A DNA stretch of 64,000 nt from Acidobacteriota bacterium. GTDB taxonomy: Bacteria > Actinomycetota > Acidimicrobiia > Acidimicrobiales > Acidimicrobilacustridaceae. The DNA lies in the NCBI GenBank assembly GCA_018969405.1, contig JAGWYK010000001.1:62001-126000 (forward strand), read 5' to 3'. Numbering within the stretch: position 1 is the stretch's first letter; each line of letters starts with the position of its first letter. The notes beneath the pieces were generated by a model, which saw only the letters and a program-made list of their open reading frames with translations, ran no database searches and was not told the DNA's origin. Below, one piece after another: positions 24,903 to 33,071 of this stretch. The position numbers were made by a program, and so were the translations under genes.

Positions 24903-27242
24903 ATGTCGCGCTTCGACACCACCCTCGACACCCTCATGGCCGAGGCCCGTTCGATCCGCGAGGCTCAGACCGGGAGCCGGGTCACCTATTCACCGAAGGT
25001 GTTCATCCCGCTCACGATGCTCTGTCGTGATCGCTGCGGCTACTGCACCTTCGCTCAGCCGCCGGCTCGTCTCGACGCGCCGTTCCTGACGCCCGCCCAG
25101 GTCCGGGCCCTCGCCGTGGCCGGCGCCCGGGTGGGCTGTCACGAGGCGCTGTTCACCCTCGGCGAGGCCCCCGAGGAGCGCTATCCCGTGGCCGCCGAGT
25201 GGCTGGCCGATCACGGCTACGAGTCCACGGTCGACTACCTGGTGGCCATGGCCCGTCTGGTGCTGGATGAGAGCGGTCTGCTCCCCCATGCCAATCCCGG
25301 AGCACTGCCGGCCCGGGATCTCGCCCGTCTCCGCGCCGTCTCCCCCTCGCAGGGAATGATGGTCGAGTCGCTCCGTGACGACCTCCTGTGTCACCGGGGG
25401 GCGCCCGACAAGACACCCCAGCGCCGTCTGGCCACCCTCGAGCAGGCCGGAGAGCTGCAGATCCCGTACACCACCGGGATCCTGGTCGGCATCGGCGAGG
25501 AGCGCGCCGATCGCATCGCCGCCCTCGAGGCCATCGCCGCCTCGCATCGTCGCCATGGGCACGTGCAGGAGGTCATCGTCCAGAACTTCCTGCCCAAGCC
25601 CGGAACCGCCATGCACGCCGAGGAGGCCTGCCCGATCGAGGTGCATCTCGAGGCGATCGCCCTCGCCCGGCTCATCCTCCCGCCTGATGTCCACATCCAG
25701 GCCCCGCCGAACCTGTCCGATGACTTCGGCGTGCTGCTCGACGCGGGCATCGATGACTGGGGAGGCGTCTCGCCGGTCACCGCCGATCATGTCAACCCCG
25801 AGCGCCCGTGGCCCGATCTCGAGATCCTCCGCTCGGTCACCGAGTCCCGGGGCATGGTCCTCGCTCCCCGACTCACGGTCCATCCCGAGTTCGCACGGGA
25901 TCCGGATCGTTGGATCGATCGGGACCTCCACTTCGCCGTCCTCGACCGGTCCGACGCCGAGGGTCTCGCCCGCGACGATCCCGGGGCGGTGCTCCCCCAA
26001 CGCCTCACTCCCCCGGCTCCCGAGCAGGTCGATGACGGCATCGAGATCCTCCAGATCGGCCCCCGCTCCACGGCCTGGTACTCGGGAGCCTCGGTGGCTC
26101 CTCCTCGTCTCGTGCCGGGTGCGGGCCGTGCCGCCGGGCGCGTGGCCGAGGTCCTCCGGGGTTCCGCCCTCGGTCAGACCCTCGGGGTCGAGGAGATCGT
26201 CACCCTGTTCTCCGCCCGGGGACCCGAGGTGGAGGCGGTGGCCCGCCACGCCGATGACCTGCGACGGGCGGCGGTCGGCGACACCGTGACCTGGGTGCAC
26301 AACCGCAACATCAACTACACCAACGTCTGCACCTTCAAGTGCCGGTTCTGCGGCTTCAGCAAGGGTCCGCTCTCGCTCAACCTGCGCGGCACCCCCTATC
26401 TGCTCACACTCGACGATCTGGCCCGGCGCACCGCCGAGGCCGCTGCGCTCGGGGCCACCGAGGTCTGCCTGCAGGGCGGGATCCATCCGGACTTCGACGG
26501 CGAGTACTACCTGGAGGTCACGCGTGCGGTGAAGGAGGCCGCGCCGGAGATCCATGTGCACGGCTTCACCGCGCTGGAGGTCACCGAGGGGGCGAAGCGT
26601 CTCGGCGAGCCCCTGGATCAGTACCTCCGGCGACTGAAGGAGGCCGGACTGCGCACGCTGCCGGGCACCGCGGCCGAGATCCTCGACGACGAGATCCGGG
26701 CGATCATCTGCCCGGACAAGATCGACACCGAGGAATGGCTCGATGCCCATCGCACGGCCCACTCGGTCGGTCTGCGTTCGAACGTGACCATCATGTTCGG
26801 CTCCGTGGAGCACCCCGTCCATTGGGCCCGACACATCGTGCGCACCAGGGATCTGCAGGCCGAGACCGGTGGCTTCACCGAGTTCGTCCCCCTCCCGTTC
26901 GTGCACATGGCCACACCGCTGTACCTGCAGCACCGGGCCCGCCGAGGACCGACCTTCCGTGAGGCGGTGCTGATGCATGCGGTCCCCCGCATCGCCTACG
27001 GGGGGCTGATCGAGAACGTGCAGGCCTCTTGGGTCAAGCTCGGGGCCGCCGGGGCCCGCCAGATGCTGCAGGCCGGGGCCAACGATCTCGGTGGCACCCT
27101 GATGGACGAGAACATCAGCCGCGCCGCCGGTGCCGATCATGGCCAGGGCATGGAACCGGGCGACTTCGAGGCCCTCATCGACGGGTTGGACCGCAGACTC
27201 GAGCAGCGCACCACGCTCTACGGTCGTCTGGCCACCACCTGA
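24903..27242 (+). CDS. fbiC: 7,8-didemethyl-8-hydroxy-5-deazariboflavin (FO) synthase, fused CofG-CofH
   Basis: Makes the deazaflavin chromophore of coenzyme F420 from tyrosine and 5-amino-6-ribitylamino-uracil. 779 aa with two radical-SAM domains. The N-terminal CofG half has C41, C45, C48 (MLCRDRCGYCTF); the C-terminal CofH half has C476, C480, C483 (NVCTFKCRFCGFSKG). Fusion of both is the actinobacterial form, while archaea and cyanobacteria use separate proteins. Both cluster motifs are intact. Other F420 genes (cofC/fbiD, fbiA, fbiB) are not in the window. Confidence 0.97.
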   Translation: MSRFDTTLDTLMAEARSIREAQTGSRVTYSPKVFIPLTMLCRDRCGYCTFAQPPARLDAPFLTPAQVRALAVAGARVGCHEALFTLGEAPEERYPVAAEWLADHGYESTVDYLVAMARLVLDESGLLPHANPGALPARDLARLRAVSPSQGMMVESLRDDLLCHRGAPDKTPQRRLATLEQAGELQIPYTTGILVGIGEERADRIAALEAIAASHRRHGHVQEVIVQNFLPKPGTAMHAEEACPIEVHLEAIALARLILPPDVHIQAPPNLSDDFGVLLDAGIDDWGGVSPVTADHVNPERPWPDLEILRSVTESRGMVLAPRLTVHPEFARDPDRWIDRDLHFAVLDRSDAEGLARDDPGAVLPQRLTPPAPEQVDDGIEILQIGPRSTAWYSGASVAPPRLVPGAGRAAGRVAEVLRGSALGQTLGVEEIVTLFSARGPEVEAVARHADDLRRAAVGDTVTWVHNRNINYTNVCTFKCRFCGFSKGPLSLNLRGTPYLLTLDDLARRTAEAAALGATEVCLQGGIHPDFDGEYYLEVTRAVKEAAPEIHVHGFTALEVTEGAKRLGEPLDQYLRRLKEAGLRTLPGTAAEILDDEIRAIICPDKIDTEEWLDAHRTAHSVGLRSNVTIMFGSVEHPVHWARHIVRTRDLQAETGGFTEFVPLPFVHMATPLYLQHRARRGPTFREAVLMHAVPRIAYGGLIENVQASWVKLGAAGARQMLQAGANDLGGTLMDENISRAAGADHGQGMEPGDFEALIDGLDRRLEQRTTLYGRLATT

Positions 27243-27260
27243 GCGGTCTCTGGTATCGGC

Positions 27261-27482
27261 TCAGACCTCGAGATCATCGGGCTCCCGCAGGATGGCCGCC
27301 GCCTTCTCCACCGCTCGGCGAGCGCGGGTGAGCCGGCGCTCGTCGACCGGCAGCTCCGAACCCCCGGCATCGATGGACTCGACCAGACGCGCGATGGCGA
27401 GATCGGCGAGCTCCTCGGCGATCAGTTCGAGTCGGTTGCGGATGTCGTCGAACTCTCCGGCCATGTCGACATCATGGCGCAC
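27261..27482 (-). CDS. Small acidic helical protein, unknown function
   Basis: 73 aa from GTG 27482, or 67 aa from ATG 27464. Entirely helical and charged: FDDIRNRLELIAEELADLAI and LTRARRAVEKAAAILREP, so possibly a coiled-coil dimer. No domain recognised. It lies convergent to fbiC and divergent from the Cys-rich gene, with no operon partner. I rate it a probable real gene because of its non-random amino-acid use. Confidence 0.55.
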   Translation of the reverse strand: MRHDVDMAGEFDDIRNRLELIAEELADLAIARLVESIDAGGSELPVDERRLTRARRAVEKAAAILREPDDLEV

Positions 27483-27532
27483 CGGATGTGACAGGCTGAT
27501 CTCCGCATCCGCACCAGCACGAGAAGGCCCCG

Positions 27533-28288
27533 ATGACCAGACCGGTTCGCTCGAAGATCACCGATGACGATGTCCACGAGTGGGTCTCCTTCGACCACCG
27601 CGGCGAGACCTACACCTTCGATCTGACCTGGCTGCTCAGCCCCTGGCACTGCATCTACGGCGATGGCTGTCTGGGCATCGGTGAGAGCCCGGACGCAGAG
27701 GCCGGGATGGGGTGCTGCATCCACGGCGCCCACTTCGTCGACAAGGAGGAGCGGGCCCGGGTCCGGGCCGCCGCCGAACGGCTCCGCGACGACGAGTGGC
27801 AGTTCAAGGGGGTCGCCGAGTCCCTCGGTGGTGCCATCCACAAGGTCGACGGCGACTGGATGACCCGTGTGCATGAGGGCGGCTGCATCTTCCTCAACCG
27901 ACCCGACCACCACGCCGGGGCGGGCTGTGCGTTCCACAACGCCGCCATCTCCCGGGGCGAGACCTACCTGGACTGGAAACCCTCGGTGTGCTGGCAGGTT
28001 CCGGTCCGCCTCGACTTCCACACCGACGACAACGACCACACCACCAACATCCTGCGGGAATGGAAGCGGCGTGACTGGGGCGACGGAGGCGAGGACTTCC
28101 ACTGGTGGTGCACCGAGGATCCGCGCGCCTTCACCGCATCGCAGCCGGTGTACCTCGGCTCCCGCGAGGAGATCGTCGCGCTGGTGGGCGAGGAGGTCTA
28201 CGAGCGCCTCGTTGCTCTCATCGATGAGCGCTCCACCGAGGTCCTGCTCCCCCACCCGTCCCTGCGGCGGCGAGCGGCCAGCGACTGA
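27533..28288 (+). CDS. Cys-rich conserved protein, possible zinc- or iron-chelating (YkgJ/DUF3109-like)
   Basis: 251 aa, soluble. Eight or more Cys lie in short motifs: SPWHCIYGDGC (35-45), GMGCCIHGAHF, EGGCIFLN, GAGCAFHNAA and KPSVCWQVPVRLDF. The order C-x-F-L ... G-C-A-F-H ... K-P-x-V-C resembles metal-binding YkgJ-type proteins, whose function is not settled. Several His and Trp accompany the Cys (DFHWWCTED). AGAAGG lies 6 nt before the ATG. Its stop is one base from the convergent typA stop. The metal, if any, is not known. Confidence 0.6.
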   Translation: MTRPVRSKITDDDVHEWVSFDHRGETYTFDLTWLLSPWHCIYGDGCLGIGESPDAEAGMGCCIHGAHFVDKEERARVRAAAERLRDDEWQFKGVAESLGGAIHKVDGDWMTRVHEGGCIFLNRPDHHAGAGCAFHNAAISRGETYLDWKPSVCWQVPVRLDFHTDDNDHTTNILREWKRRDWGDGGEDFHWWCTEDPRAFTASQPVYLGSREEIVALVGEEVYERLVALIDERSTEVLLPHPSLRRRAASD

Positions 28289-28289
28289 C

Positions 28290-30122
28290 TCAGGACTTGT
28301 TGACCCGACGTCGCTCGGATTCCTTGAGGATCCTCTTGCGCAGGCGCAGCGAGGACGGCGTGACCTCGACGAGCTCGTCATCGGCGATGAACTCGATGGC
28401 GGTCTCGAGGGTGAGCTGCCGAGGTGGGGTCAGCTTGATGGCCTCATCGGCCGAATGGGTGCGGATGTTCGTCTTCTGCTTCTCGCGGACCACGTTGACG
28501 TGCATGTCGTCGGCCCGGGCGTTCTCACCCACGATCATGCCCTCGTAGACCTTCTCGCCCGGGCCCACGAAGAGTTCGCCTCGCTGCTGGAGGTTGTCGA
28601 GGGCGTAGCCCGTGGTGGCCCCTTCGCGATCGGCGATCATGGCGCCGCCCTTGCGGGTCGGGAGGTCACCGACCCATGGGGTCCAACCGGCGTGGTGCTG
28701 GTGCATCAGCGCCGTGCCCCGGGTCGCGGTGAGCAGCTGGGATCGGAAGCCGATGAGACCACGGGCGGAGGCCTCGATGGTGATGACGGTGCGGCCGATG
28801 TCGCCGGGTCGCAGATCGGCGACCTTGCCCTTGCGAGGTGCGAGGGCCTGGGTGACGGTGCCGACATGCTCATCGGGGACATCGATCACGGCGCGCTCGA
28901 GCGGCTCATGCTTGGCGCCGTCGATCACCCGCACGATGACCTCGGGTCGGCTGACCTGGAGCTCGTAGCCCTCCCGTCGCATGGTCTCGATGAGCACGGC
29001 GAGTTGGAGCTCCCCGCGTCCGGCCACCTCGATGATGTCGGGCGAGGAGGTGGGCTCGACGCGGATCGAGACGTTGCCGAGGATCTCGCGGTCGAGTCGT
29101 TCGCGCAGATGGCGGGAGGTGAGGAAGGAGCCCTCCTTGCCGGCCAGCGGTGAGGTGTTGACCCCGAAGGTCATGCGCAGCACCGGCTCGTCGACGGTGA
29201 GGCGGGGCAGCGCCTCGGGGTTCGCCGGATCGGCGAGGGTGTCGCCGATCTCGACCTCGGGGAATCCGGCCATCACGAACAGGTCGCCGGCGGCGATCTC
29301 ATCGGCCTCGCTCCGGGTGATGCCGGTGAATGTCATCAGTTGGGTGAGCTTGCGCTTGAGCGGGGCCTGCCCCTCGTCCTCCTCGAGCAGGGCGATCTGC
29401 TCGTTGCGCCGCAGCGTTCCCCGGATGACCCGCCCGATGGCGAGACGGCCGAGGTAGTCCGAGGCGTCCAGGTTGGTCACGATGGCCTGCACAGGAGCGG
29501 TGGGGTCCCCGGTCGGGGCGGGCACCGTGGCGACGATGGCTTCGAACAGTGGGGTGAGATCGTCGGAGGGGCCGGGCATGCCGATGCCGGCCACCGCCTT
29601 CCCGTCACGGGCGATGGCGGAGATGATCGGGAACTCGATCTTCGACTCGTCGGCGTCGAGGTCGAGGAAGAGCTGGTAGATCTCGTCGATGACCTCCTCG
29701 GGCCGGGCGTCGGCCCGGTCCACCTTGTTCAGCACCACCACCGCCGGCAGGTCCGCGGCGAGGGCCTTGGAGAGCACGTAGCGGGTCTGCGGGAGGGGAC
29801 CCTCGGCAGCGTCGACCAGCAGGACGACACCGTCGACCATGGTCAGGGCCCGTTCCACCTCCCCGCCGAAATCGGAGTGTCCCGGGGTGTCGACCAGGTT
29901 GATGCGGATGCCGTTCCAGGTGACCGAGGCGGCCTTGGCGAGGATGGTGATGCCCCGCTCCCGCTCCTGATCGTTGGAGTCCATCACCCGGTCGACGACG
30001 GCCTGATGGTCGCCGAAGGTGCCGGTGGCTCGCAGGAGGGCGTCGACGAGCGTGGTCTTGCCGTGGTCGACATGCGCGACCAGCGCGACGCTGCGCAGTT
30101 CGGTGGAGGGGGCGGGGGGCAT
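28290..30122 (-). CDS. typA: Translational GTPase TypA/BipA
   Basis: Ribosome-binding GTPase of the EF-G family, involved in 50S assembly and stress growth. 610 aa, full length. G1 [11 protein letters not shown]2 [12 protein letters not shown]3 [15 protein letters not shown]4 NKVDR; then the beta-barrel domain II, an EF-G-like domain ([18 protein letters not shown]) and the TypA-specific C-terminal region ending in a basic tail. A GAGAGG site precedes the ATG by 7-8 nt. Monocistronic between two convergent or unrelated genes. Confidence 0.96.
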   Translation of the reverse strand: MPPAPSTELRSVALVAHVDHGKTTLVDALLRATGTFGDHQAVVDRVMDSNDQERERGITILAKAASVTWNGIRINLVDTPGHSDFGGEVERALTMVDGVVLLVDAAEGPLPQTRYVLSKALAADLPAVVVLNKVDRADARPEEVIDEIYQLFLDLDADESKIEFPIISAIARDGKAVAGIGMPGPSDDLTPLFEAIVATVPAPTGDPTAPVQAIVTNLDASDYLGRLAIGRVIRGTLRRNEQIALLEEDEGQAPLKRKLTQLMTFTGITRSEADEIAAGDLFVMAGFPEVEIGDTLADPANPEALPRLTVDEPVLRMTFGVNTSPLAGKEGSFLTSRHLRERLDREILGNVSIRVEPTSSPDIIEVAGRGELQLAVLIETMRREGYELQVSRPEVIVRVIDGAKHEPLERAVIDVPDEHVGTVTQALAPRKGKVADLRPGDIGRTVITIEASARGLIGFRSQLLTATRGTALMHQHHAGWTPWVGDLPTRKGGAMIADREGATTGYALDNLQQRGELFVGPGEKVYEGMIVGENARADDMHVNVVREKQKTNIRTHSADEAIKLTPPRQLTLETAIEFIADDELVEVTPSSLRLRKRILKESERRRVNKS

Positions 30123-30167
30123 GGGTGATCCTCTCGGGGGGTCCCCCCGATCAGCGGATCGGGGCGG

Positions 30168-30356
30168 CTAGTTGGTCCAGGCGCTCTCGTCGGACTCGTT
30201 GTCGTACATGCACCAGGACGAGTGATCGTGGCCGGGATCGGCGCCGCACTCGGGACAGGGTTCGGCGTCTCGCGCATCGAGGATGGCATCGAGATTGTCG
30301 TTGGTGCGCTTCAGTGCTCGGGCTTCTTCGAAGCGCCGATGTCGCCCCTTTTTCAC
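30168..30356 (-). CDS. Small zinc-ribbon-like protein, unknown function
   Basis: 62 aa starting MKKGRHRRFEEARALKRTND (basic), then an acidic region with CPECGADPGHDHSSWC. Two Cys and His residues form a plausible zinc site (CxxC...HDH...C). No membrane segment. The GTG start has GGGAG some 10 nt upstream and a TACACT box further up. The family is not one I can name. It sits between typA and rnd on the same strand. Confidence 0.6.
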   Translation of the reverse strand: MKKGRHRRFEEARALKRTNDNLDAILDARDAEPCPECGADPGHDHSSWCMYDNESDESAWTN

Positions 30357-30437
30357 GGGTCTGCTCCCGTCGTGAGTGGTGATCGAAGTGTATCGGGCAG
30401 GCGCCTCGCGTCGGCCGCCCGCACCCGGCGGGAGAAC

Positions 30438-31640
30438 CTAGCAGCCGGGAACCGTCCCCTCGTGGTTCTCCCCCGCCGGTCGATGGCTGCGCTCCTCGAT
30501 CACGAGCTCACCATCGCCGGCGAAGGCCACTGCGACCTCGCCGTCGACCAGCCGCCGGATGGGATCGCCGACCAGCCGGGCTCGCCAGCCCTCGGCCAGC
30601 CGGGCACCGGGCTGACCTCCGAGGAAGGCCTCGAGGTCTCCCCGGGTGGCGAGCAGCGAGGCATCGATCTCGAGGTCGCGGGCCATCTGGCTGATCCAGG
30701 CCGAGATGAGTGCCACCGCCGGGCGCAGGTCGCGGTCGAGGGGCGCGGCGATGGGTCCGGGAGCGGCGGCCGGGGTCGGAGCGTCGAGCGCCCGGGCGAC
30801 CTCGGCGAGCAGCTCGGCCACGACGTCCTCGCGGGTGCCGCGATCGAAGCCGCGGATCCGCTCGAGATCGGCCCGGGATCGGGGCGGCCGTTGGGCGATG
30901 CCGAGCAGGGCGATGTCCGACAGCACATAGCGGACGGGGATGTCGAGGGTGGCGGCGCGGCGCTCGCGCCAGGCGGCCACGCCTCGGGCCACGGCGAGCG
31001 GGCGTCCCTTGAGCTGGCGCACCTCCTTGATGCGGCGGTGGGCCTCCTCGGGATCACGCTGGCCCCGGCTGCGCCGGCGCTGGATCTCGCACTCGTCGAG
31101 GGCCCACTGGAGCCGACCGCGCCGCCCCAGCTCCTCGGTGAGGATGCGGTGGATCTCGGGCAGATGGAGCACGTCGTTGGCGGCGTAGGTGAGCTGTGCC
31201 TCGGTGAGAGGGCGTTGGAGCCAGTCGGTGAGACGGTCGCCCTTGCCGACCCGCACGCCGACGAACCGCTCGTAGAGCGTCCCCAGCGATGGGGTGCTGA
31301 GGCCGAGGAACCCCGCGGCGATCTGGGTGTCGAACAGCGTGGTGGGGAGCACCCCACAGGCCAGCAGCAGCACCTCGAGGTCCTGATCGGCGGCGTGGAT
31401 CACCGCAGTGGCGTCGCTGCCCAGCACCGCCGAGAAGGGAGCGAGATCCACCGCCAGCGGATCGATGAGCACGACCGTGTCACCCCAGGCGAGCTGGAGC
31501 AGCGCCAGTTTCGGGAAGTAGGTGCGCTCGCGATGGAACTCGGTGTCGAGGCAGTAGGCGGACTCACCGAGCAGCGAATCGATGACCCGCTCGAGGTCCT
31601 CGGGTCGGTCGATGTAGTGGGGCGCCGGCGATACGGTCAC
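30438..31640 (-). CDS. rnd: Ribonuclease D
   Basis: 3'-5' exoribonuclease for tRNA and other stable RNA 3' ends. 400 aa. The DEDDy exonuclease domain (1-190) shows Exo I CLDTEFHRE, Exo II VIHAADQDLEVL and Exo III TYAANDVLHL. An HRDC domain follows at about 215-290 (GVAAWRERRAATLDIPVRYV), and a further C-terminal helical domain. GTG start abuts the rhodanese stop with no gap, so it is the last gene of a four-gene unit with DUF3151, mobA and the rhodanese. Confidence 0.93.
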   Translation of the reverse strand: MTVSPAPHYIDRPEDLERVIDSLLGESAYCLDTEFHRERTYFPKLALLQLAWGDTVVLIDPLAVDLAPFSAVLGSDATAVIHAADQDLEVLLLACGVLPTTLFDTQIAAGFLGLSTPSLGTLYERFVGVRVGKGDRLTDWLQRPLTEAQLTYAANDVLHLPEIHRILTEELGRRGRLQWALDECEIQRRRSRGQRDPEEAHRRIKEVRQLKGRPLAVARGVAAWRERRAATLDIPVRYVLSDIALLGIAQRPPRSRADLERIRGFDRGTREDVVAELLAEVARALDAPTPAAAPGPIAAPLDRDLRPAVALISAWISQMARDLEIDASLLATRGDLEAFLGGQPGARLAEGWRARLVGDPIRRLVDGEVAVAFAGDGELVIEERSHRPAGENHEGTVPGC

Positions 31641-31964
31641 TCAGACCGGATCCGATCCGGTGATGACGGATCGACCGCTGGAGATCCAGGCGCCGGTCCC
31701 ACCGGCGATGTTGACGGCATCGACGCCGTTGGCCCGCAGGAATTCGACGGCACGGGCACTGCGGGCCCCCGCCGCGCAGATGACATGCACGGTGCGGTCG
31801 CGGGGGAAGCGATCCAGCGAGTCGGGCACGGTGGCCAGCGGGATGAGCACGGCACCGGGCACATGGCCATCGGTGTACTCGTCGGGTTCGCGCACGTCGA
31901 CGAGGTGGACGTCGTCGAGGATGGTCTCGAGGTCCGCCACATCGATCTCGGGCACATCAGCCAT
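31641..31964 (-). CDS. Single-domain rhodanese (sulfurtransferase)
   Basis: 107 aa. IDVADLETILDDVHLVDVREPDEYTD is the standard beginning, HVPGAVLIPL the central motif, and VICAAGARSARA the active loop with catalytic Cys followed by a 6-residue CxxxxxR cradle. Soluble, cytoplasmic. It overlaps the mobA 3' end by 8 nt and abuts rnd. It could supply sulfur to Moco or tRNA thiolation, but no direct partner is shown. Confidence 0.88.
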   Translation of the reverse strand: MADVPEIDVADLETILDDVHLVDVREPDEYTDGHVPGAVLIPLATVPDSLDRFPRDRTVHVICAAGARSARAVEFLRANGVDAVNIAGGTGAWISSGRSVITGSDPV

Positions 31965-32589
31965 GGGAACGCTCCTGCGCTTCGGTCCTGTCCGACGGAG
32001 GCCGTCGGCCTGTGGGAGCGTAGCGTTCGATGTCGGCGGGCGAATCGATGTCGACCACCTTCGCAGGATCGTCGGGGGTGACACATCGGTGCCCGACACG
32101 GTCGAGCATCCGTCGTGGGGCTCGCTCCCCCGCCGCGAAGGCTTCCTGCAGGACCCCGAGCGCACGGGGTCGCCAGACGGCGGTGAGGGGTTGTGGTCGA
32201 TCATCGACGCAGATGAGCGCGACGCCGCAGTCGGTGGCCTCCGCGGCGGCACGCACGAGGGAGCGCACGATCTCGGCGTCGACGAAGGGCATGTCGCAGG
32301 CGAGGATGGCGACGAGGTCGTCGCCGGACCACTCGAGCGCGGTGATGATCCCGCCCAGCGGTCCCTGGTCGGGATGCCGATCGGGCAGGTGCCGAGCACC
32401 CACCGACGGTCCTAGCTCGGTATCACCGCCGACGGACACGACCTCGATCGCACCGGCGGCGCGCAGGGCGCCGGCGGCGATGGCGAGCATCGACCCGGTG
32501 CCGTAGGGGTCGAGCGCGGCCTTGTTCCGTCCCATCCTGGAGGACCGTCCTCCGGTGAGGACGGCCCCACGGAAGACAGGGACCTTCAC
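31957..32589 (-). CDS. mobA: Molybdenum cofactor guanylyltransferase, MobA-like
   Basis: 210 aa nucleotidyltransferase: AVLTGGRSSRMGRNKAALD is the NTP-binding G-rich loop, GPLGGIITALEW and LACDMPFVD the metal site with Asp, and PLTAVWRP the sugar/Moco loop. The family adds GMP or CMP to molybdopterin. Start GTG 32589 overlaps the DUF3151 stop as GTGA; the longer reading lacks coding character. A family member could alternatively act on another NMP-sugar, and no other Moco gene lies in this window. Confidence 0.85.
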   Translation of the reverse strand: MKVPVFRGAVLTGGRSSRMGRNKAALDPYGTGSMLAIAAGALRAAGAIEVVSVGGDTELGPSVGARHLPDRHPDQGPLGGIITALEWSGDDLVAILACDMPFVDAEIVRSLVRAAAEATDCGVALICVDDRPQPLTAVWRPRALGVLQEAFAAGERAPRRMLDRVGHRCVTPDDPAKVVDIDSPADIERYAPTGRRPPSDRTEAQERSHG

Positions 32590-33041
32590 CCGCCGGGGGC
32601 GTCCTCGGTCGGCGGCCAGGACGGGTCGCACTGACGCAGGAACAGCTCGCACCGCTCCGCCTCATCGGTCTCGCCGATCACGGCGGCCTGACGGGCGAGC
32701 CCGGCCAGCGCCGAGAGGAATCCTCGGTTCGACGGGTGGCGCCAGCGCACGTACCCGGAACCCCGCCATCCGCTGGCCCGGAGTGCGTCGAGTCCCCGGT
32801 GGTAGCCCACCCGGTAGTAGGCGTAGGCCTCCACGGGGTCGGTGGCGTCGTCCCCGAGGGCGGCCCAGGCGGCGCTCCAGCGCGGTCGGTCGGCGACGAT
32901 CAGTCGAAGGGCCGCAGCTCGGTCCGCAGGAGCCATGGTGCGGGCCCGTTCGAGCGCCTCGACGGCCGGTGCCGGCTCCTCGGGCATCACGGTCTCGGGA
33001 GGTCCGCTGGCGGAGAGTTTGACGGGCTGCTGGTCGCTCAC
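32586..33041 (-). CDS. DUF3151 family protein
   Basis: 151 aa actinobacterial protein of unknown function. The family core is visible: AYAYYRVGYHRGLDALRASGWRG, VRWRHPSNRGFLSALAGLAR and AAVIGETDEAERCELFLRQCDP. The N-terminus is charged and variable. Predicted helical, TPR-like packing (inference). GTG start with a TAGCCT box 7 nt upstream, so it leads the DUF3151-mobA-rhodanese-rnd group. Confidence 0.85.
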   Translation of the reverse strand: MSDQQPVKLSASGPPETVMPEEPAPAVEALERARTMAPADRAAALRLIVADRPRWSAAWAALGDDATDPVEAYAYYRVGYHRGLDALRASGWRGSGYVRWRHPSNRGFLSALAGLARQAAVIGETDEAERCELFLRQCDPSWPPTEDAPGG

Positions 33042-33048
33042 CTCTGCG

Positions 33049-33054
33049 AGGCTA
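33049..33054 (-). promoter_or_regulatory. -10 box (TAGCCT) of the DUF3151-mobA-rnd group, leaderless type
   Basis: TANNNT hexamer 7 nt before the GTG start of the DUF3151 gene. Confidence 0.5.
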
Positions 33055-33071
33055 GAGGAGGCGGGACCGGA

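Noticed and set aside
24990-27140. A 716-codon frame opposite fbiC
   Set aside because: Antisense shadow of the clear two-domain radical-SAM gene.
27261-27482. Toxin-antitoxin antitoxin candidate
   Set aside because: No partner toxin gene overlaps or adjoins it.
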